From: Clavulina sp. PMI_390 | Lineage: Eukaryota > Basidiomycota > Agaricomycetes > Cantharellales > Hydnaceae | Reading direction: 5' to 3' | Length of the DNA: 64,000 nt | Assembly: GCA_015039315.1 (NCBI GenBank) | Contig: WIDE01000026.1 | Coordinates: 359,574 to 423,573 of the forward strand | Shown here: positions 55,343 through 64,000 of the stretch, in pieces | Position numbering within the stretch: the first letter of the stretch is position 1 | Layout: every line of letters begins with the position of its first letter | Made by a program: the position numbers and the translations under genes | The notes under the pieces: generated by a model | What the model was told of the DNA's origin: nothing | Database searches by the model: none | What the model saw: the letters and a program-made list of their open reading frames with translations, nothing else

Positions 55343-57727
55343 TCAGCCTTCAAGCTCATCCATTTTTGTCCTTGCCATCGAGGTCTCTGGTTCGTCTTCC
55401 ACAGCTTCAGCAAATGTATCACCTTTTCCTTTCTTCATAACTGCCGACGCAGGGATAGTGCCCTCTGCATTCAAGTAGTCGAAGTCCGAACCAGCATACC
55501 GATCCACTGATGTGATCCACTGGGAGAAGCTATATTGTCACAAGGTCATCAGCCTCAACCACGTAAATAGGCACCAAGTACGGCAGCACTCACACATGGT
55601 TAGAGGCCTCTTCTGCTCGCATGGCAGCATAGATGTGGTCTCGCTTGAAGACTTCGATCGTTTCACGGTGTGGCTCAAAGTCGATAGGCTCCTTGATGGT
55701 CGCTCCGCCTATCCCGGCAACATCGTTCACATTTGTTGATGGCTTTTTCCCTGCGCCTTCGGCTTCTGACTGTGCGTCGTCAATATCGATGGCCACTGGC
55801 GCTTCTGACAGCTGTTTCTGAATCTGAGCGTTTGACTGTTCTGTCTTCATGTTGTACGAGCTGAACCGTGGTTGCTCTAGCAAGAGTCCGAGTGCGGGTG
55901 CTCGAGGAATATGGATTCTACTCGGTCCGAACGTCTGAATCCAGGTTTACCGTAGTCGGTGACGGGAAGTATATGGAACAGGGCCGTAGCACGCACCTCC
56001 GGGATTAGTGTTGCAGGCGTCGACGTACGAGCAACGAGCATGACCATCCCGATCATTTTCCTCTAGCAGAGCAGAGCTGTTAGTATAACATACACGTGGT
56101 GGTACGGGCTAGCCTCACGATCTACGACCATATGATCAGAATCGAACGACCGAATCTTTATGACGATATTGGACTACCTGATGCAACATGAAGCTCTGGC
56201 CATGGAACTGAACGCTAACCCATTCAAAATCCCCTTCGACTCGAGGTTCTCGCACCTAGCAATAGCCATTAGGAAGGGGTGTGAATGTGAGGAATCGAGC
56301 AAGAGAAAATGACCACATACCTCCAACTTGATCATGTACCTCGCAGCGGCCTTGTCCGAGAATGGCCTTCCAACAGTATAGTTATGGAAGTTGTGTGTCC
56401 CCTCGAATTGTTTGAGAACCTCCTGAAATCGGGCTAACTGGTCCGGTGTCGCTCGGAATTTTTTGTGAAGCTCATCCAACTCTTCTATTGAGGGTTCCGA
56501 AGTAGGGGTATCGGGATCTGATGTGGCTGAGGAACGGGCGAGCCGGGCCCCTAGTTGCGAGGCCGGGTGTGGAGGCATGAGGATGTATGATGGAAAGAGA
56601 TATTCGTATATGCGGCTATCACATGTGCTGGGCATCGCAGGCCGTTTGTTCTCAGTAAGCGAAGGGCCTCCACGAGCAAATGAAGTTTGCGAAGCGAGAA
56701 TAACTCACGTCCTTGCACTAGATAACGAGGAAACACGATTAGCGCGCTGAGTACGACTGCTGCTGCGGGGGGAATACACAAAGCTGAATACGAACTTGAA
56801 GTTATTGGTCGTCCGAAGGATTTGCCAGACTCGAATTTGCGGGGGCAGAAAGGAGTTGACATGATCTACAAGACTGATGCCCGCTGAATGTAGCTCCGGT
56901 ATCTCGTTGATTAGCTTGAGAGATACGATGTTGCCTGCTGCGTGCACACCAGCATCAGTCCTCGCTGCCCGTCCTAACGAGACCTGTGAAGCCATATTCA
57001 GCATCACAAGAAACATAAATACTTGATCTATACCTTGGTAGGATCATCGGAATTGTCGGAACTGACAGCTCCGGCCTTGACAAGGGCGTCAAAAAGATCG
57101 CCCTCGATAGTTTTCGTGTCCTTTTGAGTTGCTTGACTGGGGGTATACGACAATGGCATGCGAGATAGAAGAGAATTATTTTCTTCAGTTTCGATTCCTT
57201 AGCATGGTTCAAACTTGGAGTGGATCGGTGTCGAGCGTATAAACTCACAACTGCATGCCACTGTAGCCTGTCCCGCAAAATCCGACCAGAACAGCACATT
57301 TCCTTTTTGGAAGCCGTTCCTTCTTATCATCCCCCTCATCTTCATTGCCTTCCCCTTTGTCTCTTTTCGATGTCCAATCCGCTGTTTCTCTTCCTCGAGC
57401 TCGTTTGCCTCTGCGATCGACCTTTCCAGGAGCAGGAGGATCGGACTTTGCGTTACGTTTCCCTCTCTTCGGCTTCGATGTGCCTGAAGGGGCAGAAGAC
57501 TGAGCAGGCAGAGAACTCGATTCTGGCGCGGCATCCATTGCAGAATCTTCGGCAACGTCGTGGGCATCTTTTACCAATGACTCGGCAGAAGCAGGAGTTT
57601 CAGACGGCTGTTGGGAGATTACGCCGTCCTCATTTACCGATCCAGAGGTTTTAGCCCGTTTAGAATCGGGAAGAGACACATTTTCGGTAGCAACAGAATC
57701 AGACTCGGGCTCTGGGCGTTTGCTCAT
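55343..57727 (-). CDS. PUS1: tRNA pseudouridine synthase 1 (TruA/Pus1 family)
   Basis: Modifies uridines in tRNA and other RNAs in the nucleus. The basic, Lys/Arg-rich N-terminus ([19 protein letters not shown]) is a likely NLS. Catalytic region: [41 protein letters not shown] (catalytic Asp), [29 protein letters not shown], then [30 protein letters not shown] and [15 protein letters not shown]. Two microexons are required: 9 nt at 56717-56709 (completes FNART) and 3 nt at 56121-56119 (the Ile of HQIRKM). The C-terminal region after the enzyme core is long and disordered. Start at 57727 (MSKRPEPES) because upstream codons in frame look like 5' UTR. The last exon ends KMDELEG with TGA at 55345-55343. 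Confidence 0.92.
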
Positions 57728-57841
57728 GAGAGGGGATTTTTGAATTGGGGTTGCAAAAATGAGACAACCGTGAGAATATGCTTCAACAACAACAACACAA
57801 CGATGGGCGCTCAGTGCGCGAAATCCTCCCCAGCGATCCAA

Positions 57842-58057
57842 CTAGAGGACATAAGATACTGCCTGCTTCCCCAGGAGATATACACCATAGCAGAAGATGC
57901 CCAATAGAATAGTCAATCCTGCTGTCTTCAACGCTGTGTCCTCAATCCCCATCTCTTCTGGGGTCTCGTGGTGGTCGTGGTCGTGCTTGTGGACGCGCCT
58001 CCGCATCTGAGCAGGAAGCTCTTCAACGGCAGGGCTCGAACTTTGTGCTTGTGACAT
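57842..58057 (-). CDS. Small tail-anchored membrane protein (71 aa)
   Basis: Intact short frame: MSQAQSSSPAVEELPAQM, a His/Asp-rich patch (HKHDHDHHE), a conserved-looking ETPEEMGIEDTALK, then one transmembrane helix near the C-terminus (AGLTILLGIFCYGVYLLG) and a short tail. Topology suggests a tail-anchored or single-span protein of ER or mitochondria. The His-rich patch might bind metal. I do not recognise the family. Its stop lies about 115 bases upstream of the PUS1 start on the same strand. Confidence 0.6.
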   Translation of the reverse strand: MSQAQSSSPAVEELPAQMRRRVHKHDHDHHETPEEMGIEDTALKTAGLTILLGIFCYGVYLLGKQAVSYVL

Positions 58058-58605
58058 TGCTAGTTGATAATACTGCGTAAAGAGATGGTTCGGTCAGCAC
58101 TCCTCGTCCTTTGGGGGTAGTGGCCAGCGACCAAATGCTCCCTACCAATCTACACACAGGCTCTCTATGCACACACAAACATACAACGGTCGACCTATCA
58201 TCAGTGCTACGTCCATGCTACCATAGGATTGCTAAAAACTTACTAGGAAATGCAGCAGGACTGGTTGGGTTCTCTCGACGGCGTGGGAGAGTTTGCTGTT
58301 GACATAACCCATTGAATTTCAATCTATGTCACGATTCAGGATTCATCAAAGGGAGCGTCATTCATCGAACGCTTGCTCAGGTTTCAGTCCTATACAACCG
58401 TCGCGATACTATGGCTATATGCTTATCAGTCGCCTTCTAAGAACGAAAGCGGAATACCCCCATGACCCGGTAACCGATGCCCCTCCCCCATGGGGGTGAA
58501 GAGTCCCCGCACAATACTATCAATACGACCACCTGACTCGGGATTTGGCTACGACTCGGATATATAAAGGGTCCTTCTGGCCAGTCTGGATCACGGCATC
58601 ACACT
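58058..58605. promoter_or_regulatory. Divergent promoter region; ALDH side with TATA and C-rich repeats
   Basis: Between the small membrane protein (-) and the aldehyde dehydrogenase (+). On the ALDH side: CCCCCATG at 58457-58464 and again at 58485-58492, the second within the 12-base palindrome CCCCCATGGGGG (58485-58496); TATATAAA at 58561-58568, 45 bases before the ATG. CCCCT-like cores are bound by stress or carbon-control zinc-finger factors in fungi. Confidence 0.55.
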
Positions 58606-60593
58606 ATGACCTCCCCATCTCTCCTCAGCATCGATCAATCGAGCCCATTCCCCTGCTACGTTGGAGGGGAATTTTTCGCTACTCCCACTACCTTTTCTGT
58701 CTACAACGCGCATGACAAGACCAAAGTCTGGCGCGAAATTCATGGCGTAGGCCCCAAAGAGGCTGCGGATGCTGTCAACGCGGCTGCTGCTGCCCTTCCA
58801 GGTAACGTTAGCTTCATGCAAAAACTCATTACCCGATGACCTTTCAACTAAATCATGATCTATAGCTTGGCGAGACACAATGGTGCAAGCCAGGAGGGCC
58901 ATATTGCTCAAGGCAGCTGCAATCGTTCGTGATCGCAGTGAGGAATTCATCAAAATCCAGGTACAAGAGACGACGACTTCGCGGGCGATGGCGGGCCTGA
59001 ACGTCATGCTCACAGTATCCTGGTATGTACGAGCCCCGAGTATCCTTGATTTGAATATGCATCGCTAAATAGAACGACTGTCGGGCGGTCAATTCTCACA
59101 GTCTCGAAGAGCTTGCCGCCGCAGCGAGCCAAGCCCTTGCTGGACAAGTGGTGCAATGCGACTTCCCTGGTCAGACCGCCCAGCTTCTCCGTGAACCGTA
59201 TGGAGTTGTTCTCGGTATCACGCCCTGGAACGCTCCGTTGATTCTTGCCGCTCGAGCTGCAGCGAATCCTATCATTGCTGGTAACACGGTTGTGTTGAAA
59301 ACGAGCGAACTCAGCCCCGTCAGCAACTCGATCATTGCCCAGGTGTTCGCAGAAGCAGGGTTGCCCAAAGGCGTATTGAATGTCATTCATGCCTCGGTTG
59401 CCGATACTCCCAAGGTGAGACCGTGTCCCTGATGCCGCTCCGCTTAACGTTCACTCTTCGGCCACACTGACGCTGCCCGGAATAAGGTTGTCGAGTCTAT
59501 CATTGCGAACCCTATCGTCCGAAAAGTGAATTTCACGGGCTCCACCCGTGTGGGTTCCATCATTGGCGAGCTCTGTGGGCGCTACATCAAGCCGTCTGTC
59601 CTGGAATTAGGCGGTGCTGCGGTTGTCATTGTCCTTGAGGATGCTGATCTTGAGGGTGCCGCCAAGAATGCTGTGTATGGCAGTTTCCTTCACAGTGGCC
59701 AAATTTGTATGAGCACGAATAACGTTCTCGGTGAGTGGCCCCCGAGGATCGATGTCATGCATCTATCCCGATATTACCGCCGATCACTTACGCCGTTTCT
59801 GTAGTTCATGACGCGATTGCGGACGAGTTCATCAAGGTTGTGCAGAAAGAAATGGCCAAGGTTCAAGCTGGACCCAGCGAGAATCCCGAAGATAATCTCC
59901 TTCGTGGCGTTTTCACTACGTCTCATGCATCTCGCATGGGTGACCTAGTCAAGGATGCTGTGAGCAAGGGTGCTAAGGTGGTCGTTGGTGACGCTGCAGC
60001 GACGAGCCAGCTCCCTGCTGGTTCCAATGTTGTGCAGCCAGTGGTCCTTGACGGTCTCACCGACGAGATGAGTACGTTCATCTCACCGACTATCCCATCA
60101 AGTGTGTGTGCTAAACACGCTTTGTTGTTTAGATATCAGCTCTGAGGAAATCTTTGGTCCTCTTATGGGCATTATTCGGTTCAAGACCGACGCAGAAGCT
60201 GTTCAACTAGCCAACAAGCTCGAGTATGGCCTGAGTGGTGCCGTACACGGTCGTGATCTGCTGCGAGCCACCAAGGTCGCGAGGCAGTTGGAGATCAACC
60301 TCGTTCACATCAACACCTTCACTTTACACGATAATGCTGTAAGGCTTCCAGTGTTCACCATCGTCCTATGTTCCACGCTGATCTTACCATATTGTTTGTA
60401 GATGATCCCTCATGGTGGATGGAAAAAGAGTGGGTATGGGCGCTTCAACGGCTTTGAGGGTATCAGAGAGTTTACGCAAACCAAGGTTAGTCGCTAAAGC
60501 GATCATGTACTTCCTATGATTTGCTCATCTGCTCGTTCACAGTGTATATCTTTCGTTGACCAAAGCATTGCTCCCCCAATTCCCGCCCTCTGA
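58606..60593 (+). CDS. NAD(P)+-dependent aldehyde dehydrogenase (505 aa)
   Basis: Exons: 58606-58801, 58866-59022, 59102-59414, 59487-59730, 59805-60071, 60133-60338, 60402-60485, 60543-60593; 1518 nt, in frame. Family motifs: VLGITPWNAPLILAARAAAN (cofactor loop), VVLKTSELSP, VNFTGSTRVGSIIGE, the LELGGAA glutamate and the nucleophile Cys in HSGQICMSTN, EEIFGPLMGIIRF, and GGWKKSGYGRFNG near the end. The full length is typical of an ALDH superfamily subunit. The pattern resembles fungal salicylaldehyde/vanillin-type enzymes, but substrate assignment is uncertain. Cytosolic (no signal peptide). Oxidises aldehydes to acids. The PABA synthase gene follows on the same strand. Confidence 0.93.
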
Positions 60594-61079
60594 GCAACAA
60601 TCGATACCGTTAGCCAACTTCATGGCGTCTGTCTACTTTTTTAGGTGACTGTACCATCTAGTCTGTACTTTGTAGCAAAAAAAGTATGTCATGTCGAATA
60701 GTCACAATCTGGGACTGCACCGACTCAAACTGACCGAGGAGCGCGTGAAAAGCCGCCGGGCGATCCGAGATTAAATGTCACGTGGCTGTCGAGACGTCCC
60801 ATAAATTTCGTGGCCAGCATCCACTTTTGTCGTTTTGTTACACTTTCAGTGAATATCCGAGGAATATCGTATTCGGTAAAATAATTGATCAAACCCCTCT
60901 GTGACCCTTTGCGTTACTCGGTCGCACAGATCCTCTCCCCGTCGTCGTCTCACTTTTTTTGGGCCACCAGCTGTGAGTCATCTCCAGAAGCCAACTACGA
61001 TCTGATGCGTGTGGCGATGAGAAATATTAATTTAGCCCCCCCGTAGATATTTTCTTGGGACTCTAGTGTCTTTGATCGC
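60594..61079. promoter_or_regulatory. Intergenic region with CACGTG upstream of PABA synthase
   Basis: 486 bases. CACGTG at 60779-60784 (context TGTCACGTGGC) lies about 300 bases upstream of the PABA synthase ATG. No gene seen. Confidence 0.45.
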
Positions 61080-63598
61080 ATGCCGAATATCCTTCTAATC
61101 GACTCGTACGATTCCTTTACATTCAAGTTCGTACCATTGCTATCCCGCTGGCCAACAAAACTTTCATCTTAACTATGCTGTCCGTTAGTCTCGCAGATTT
61201 AATTCGTACCTCAATACCCTTAGCTGACGTTCACATTATCCACAACGACTCGCTTTCCCCGCCCCACCTCCTATCCCTGCTTCCCTCATTCGATGCAGTC
61301 GTAGTTGGTCCAGGTCCCGGATCTCCCGATGATCCAGAGTCCGTAGGAATCATCCCAACGCTTTGGAGCCTATCTGATGACCAACTCGTCCCCGTCTTTG
61401 GCGTTTGTCTTGGCCACCAGTCTTTGTGTCTCGCATTTGGCGGGTCCTTGCGCAGGCTTCGTGACGTGAAGCACGGACTCAAATCACTCCTCGAATACAA
61501 TAGCGCTGATATCTTCAAGGGCGCACAAGACCCTGATGTCGTCCGCTATCACTCTCTTCATGTTGATATCGCTGCATGCTCCGATTTGACGCCCCTAGCG
61601 TGGGCTCTCGATGAGCACGACGACTCGTCCACAACTCATGTGCTTATGGCCGCCAAACATCTCGAAAAACCATTCTGGGGGGTTCAATACCACCCAGAGT
61701 CGGTTTGCACATCAGAAGGGGGTGCCCAAGTTCTCAAGAATTTCTGGACCCTAGCTTCCCAATGGAACCAGGAACACAATCGGGTCTCGCTTCCTTCACT
61801 GCCGCTTGATTGGAAGGATCACTTGACTCCATCCTCTCGTGCCCTCCATCCCTTGCCACTTGTCCCTCGCTCCGCATTCGCATCTCCTTCTGCATCCGTC
61901 CACTATACCAAAATCATCCCAAATGACCGTCTTGACAGGTCTATTGTTCCTCGGCTATGTGAAACATTGCGAGGCTCAAATAATATTTCTGCTCAAGACG
62001 ACTTTGTGGTTCTCGACTCTAGCGCTTCGCCAGGCCGCTACTCCATCATTGGGCTCATCATGCCTGATACCAGTCGTTTTGAGTATACAATGGGTGATGC
62101 ATTTATCTCTGAGAGGACAGCATCTACTTCCTCACGTGCTATATTCCAAGATGGCGATGATGTTTGGCAATGGCTGGCAAGATATATGGATACAAGGAAA
62201 TGCTCCAATGGCTCACCGGACTCACCCTTCTGGGGCGGTCTCCTCGGGATCGCGAACTATGAGGCTGGCGTCACAAGCTTGGACATCCCCCTCCCCAGTC
62301 GACCTCAAAGCCGGTACCGACCAGACATATCGTTTGCCTTTATCGAGCGCAGCATCGTACTGGATTTCTCCAGTGGTAGCGTCTACGTTCAATCGATCGG
62401 TTTAGAACAAGCCGTCGAGACCACGTGGATAACCAGCACTGCTGCCTTGCTCAAAAGAATCATTGACCCTGCTTTTACCCCGGCTCCTACCCCTCCTATC
62501 AGCCCTGACCTTGACTCTACCCACCGAGCTCCTCCAGCCCCACCGCGGTCTCACATCAAGGTTGAGATGCCTTCGGAGGATCGCTATATCTCTGGGATAC
62601 TCCAAGCTCAGGAGTTCCTCAAGGCGGGCGATTCCTATGAAATCTGTCTCACCGCTCTCACTCGCATTACCCTTCAACCAAACATTTCTGGGCCTTCTGT
62701 CTCCCCTGTCTCACATGAATACCTCCCATTGCGCTTGTTCAAGGTTCTTCGCGTCCTCAATCCAGCAGCTCACGGCTCGTACATGCGATTGGGAGGGATT
62801 ACGCTCGTAGGCTCGTCCCCAGAACGATTTGTTTCTTGGACTAGAGGCGGCCTTTGTCAATTACGGCCTATCAAAGGCACGATCAAGAAGTCTCGTCCCG
62901 GTCAACCGGACGTCACCCGGGCGGAGGCGGAGGAGTTTTTGTTAGGATCTCCGAAGGAGATTGCTGAGAATCTCATGATTGTCGACCTCATTCGACACGA
63001 TTTGCATCGCGTCGTCTCTGCACATGCTATTCAAGACACGCTCACACCTCCGCCGGCGAATGCTACGAGACGCAGCGTGGAAGTGACAAAACTTTTTGCG
63101 GTTGAGGAGACCGAAACAGTCTTTCACCTCGTCACTGTTATCGAGGGCTGCGTTGATGTTGCGCAAGGTTATACAGGCTGGGACGTTCTTTCGCGCAGTT
63201 TGCCTCCAGGTAAGGTTCCGCTTTCATGATGATTTTATAGTGTTGTTGATTTGGATTATTCGTGATCTCTAGGCAGCATGACGGGAGCACCGAAGAAACG
63301 CTCTGTCGAACTTCTCCAGGAACTCGAATTCTCCCCAGGACCTACACCGTCCTCGACTCCCCATGAGCGCGGGGTCTACTCTGGTGTCTGTGGATATTGG
63401 TGTGTTGGTGGTGGAGGTGACTTTAGCGTCATCATTCGCTCCACTTTTCGATATGATGACGAACTGGGAGATGATGGGACTGAGACATGGTATGTTGGAG
63501 CAGGTGGGGCTATAACAGCACTCTCGAACCCAAACGACGAGTGGGATGAGATGAAGACTAAGCTATCAAGCGCGCTGCGGGCATTCTCGCATGTGTGA
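61080..63598 (+). CDS. ABZ1: Bifunctional para-aminobenzoate synthase (PabA-PabB fusion, 797 aa)
   Basis: Aminodeoxychorismate synthase of the folate pathway: chorismate + glutamine to 4-amino-4-deoxychorismate. Exons 61080-61126, 61189-63209, 63273-63598; 2394 nt, in frame. N-terminal class I glutamine amidotransferase: NILLIDSYDSFTFN, VVVGPGPGSP, GVCLGHQ (catalytic Cys), WGVQYHPES (His, Glu). C-terminal chorismate-binding domain: DRYISGILQAQEFLKAGDSY, RPIKGTIKKSRP (Lys of PIKGT is typical of PABA rather than anthranilate synthase), EIAENLMIVDLIRHDL and GSMTGAPKKRSVELLQEL. The fusion of both subunits is normal in fungi. The tiny first exon (47 nt) carries only the MPNILLIDSYDSFTF start. The lyase Abz2 is not in this window. 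Confidence 0.95.
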
Positions 63599-63797
63599 GC
63601 CCTTCTTATCAGCAATGTATGCACGTCGTCACTGCTATATCCTGCCAATATGTTAGACAAAAATGCAAGTGACCAGTCACCATGCATTGGAATTTTCAAT
63701 GTATTTAGCGGAAGTACAAAATTGCAATTCATCGACACTCCCCACTGAGGACAGTCGAGCCACGGGCCGCGTTCGGAGTCATCGGGAATGCATGTCA
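63599..63797. other. Convergent intergenic region
   Basis: 200 bases between the PABA synthase stop (+) and the minus-strand partial gene at the edge. No feature seen. Confidence 0.4.
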
Positions 63798-63964
63798 CTA
63801 GACACCATTCTGTCCCGTTGCCTTAGAATCGACGGCCAAGGTCTGGAAGCCAATGATTCCCTTTGTGATATCGCCGTTCACAACATAATAGAGGTTCCAA
63901 GCTCCGTATTTCCCGTTCTGCTGTGTCCAAGGGCGGTCTTGATCGTTGGTTGTACGAGTTTTGG
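63798..63964 (-). CDS. Last exon of an unidentified gene (partial, extends past the right edge)
   Basis: On the minus strand a TTTTTAG acceptor at 63967-63965 opens a 167-nt exon that ends with TAG (63800-63798). It encodes TTNDQDRPWTQQNGKYGAWN, then LYYVVNGDITKGIIGFQTLA, and ends TGQNGV. The composition (many aromatic, Gly and Asn residues, no basic runs) looks like a beta-rich extracellular or enzyme C-terminus. The family is not recognised. Only 54 residues are visible; the gene is convergent with PABA synthase. Confidence 0.5.
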
Positions 63965-64000
63965 CTAAAAATGTCCTCGAATGATCAGCAATCTTGGCTC

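Noticed and set aside
1..64000. Transposons, CRISPR arrays, bacterial operons
   Set aside because: No reverse transcriptase, transposase or terminal repeats seen by eye; the many short spliceosomal introns mark nuclear fungal DNA, so CRISPR arrays and operons are not expected.

Overview
This window looks like nuclear DNA of a basidiomycete fungus, most likely an Agaricomycete. The genes are split by many short introns (mostly 50-90 nt, GT-AG, with CTAAC/CTGAC-like branch points). The protein set is typically fungal: clathrin heavy chain, B-type cyclin, a RING-PH-VWA pheromone-scaffold-like protein, Sfh5, Pus1 and a fused PABA synthase. F-box-like genes occur in several copies. I cannot name the species from the sequence alone.

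Layout: 0.4-6.6 kb clathrin heavy chain (-). 7-10.5 kb two divergent F-box-like genes. 11.1-14.4 kb a head-to-head pair: cyclin B (-) and an EF-hand-like protein (+). 16.8-19.5 kb a secreted GH13 alpha-amylase in 21 exons. 20-24.8 kb a small membrane protein (+) and the Far1-like scaffold (-). 26.6-30.3 kb an F-box/RCC1 protein with an RG-rich tail. 30.4-34.0 kb a secreted GH95 alpha-L-fucosidase (-, 19 exons). 34-40.9 kb is gene-poor and holds three paralogous small secreted cysteine-rich proteins (+). 40.9-42.7 kb a disordered protein (-). 43.0-48.4 kb a tandem triplet of MDR-type quinone reductase-like genes. 48.8-53.7 kb three more F-box-like genes. 53.8-58.1 kb SFH5, PUS1 and a small tail-anchored protein (all -). 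58.6-63.6 kb an aldehyde dehydrogenase and PABA synthase (both +). The right edge carries the last exon of an unidentified minus-strand gene.

Two things stand out. First, a three-gene family of 71-81 aa secreted proteins shares an eight-cysteine core, one phase-1 intron and an LExR site just before the core. I recognise no known family in it, and it looks like an effector-type or other small secreted family. Second, extremely small exons are common. There is a 3-nt exon (one Ile codon) and a 9-nt exon in PUS1, a 9-nt exon conserved in all three MDR paralogs, two 6-nt exons in the fucosidase and one 6-nt exon in the amylase. Complete exon models that include them keep the frame and restore conserved motifs in each family.

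The secreted hydrolases (amylase, fucosidase) and the small secreted proteins suggest a saprotrophic or plant- or fungus-associated lifestyle. The MDR triplet and the aldehyde dehydrogenase would fit detoxification of quinones and aromatic aldehydes. Both lifestyle points are inference.
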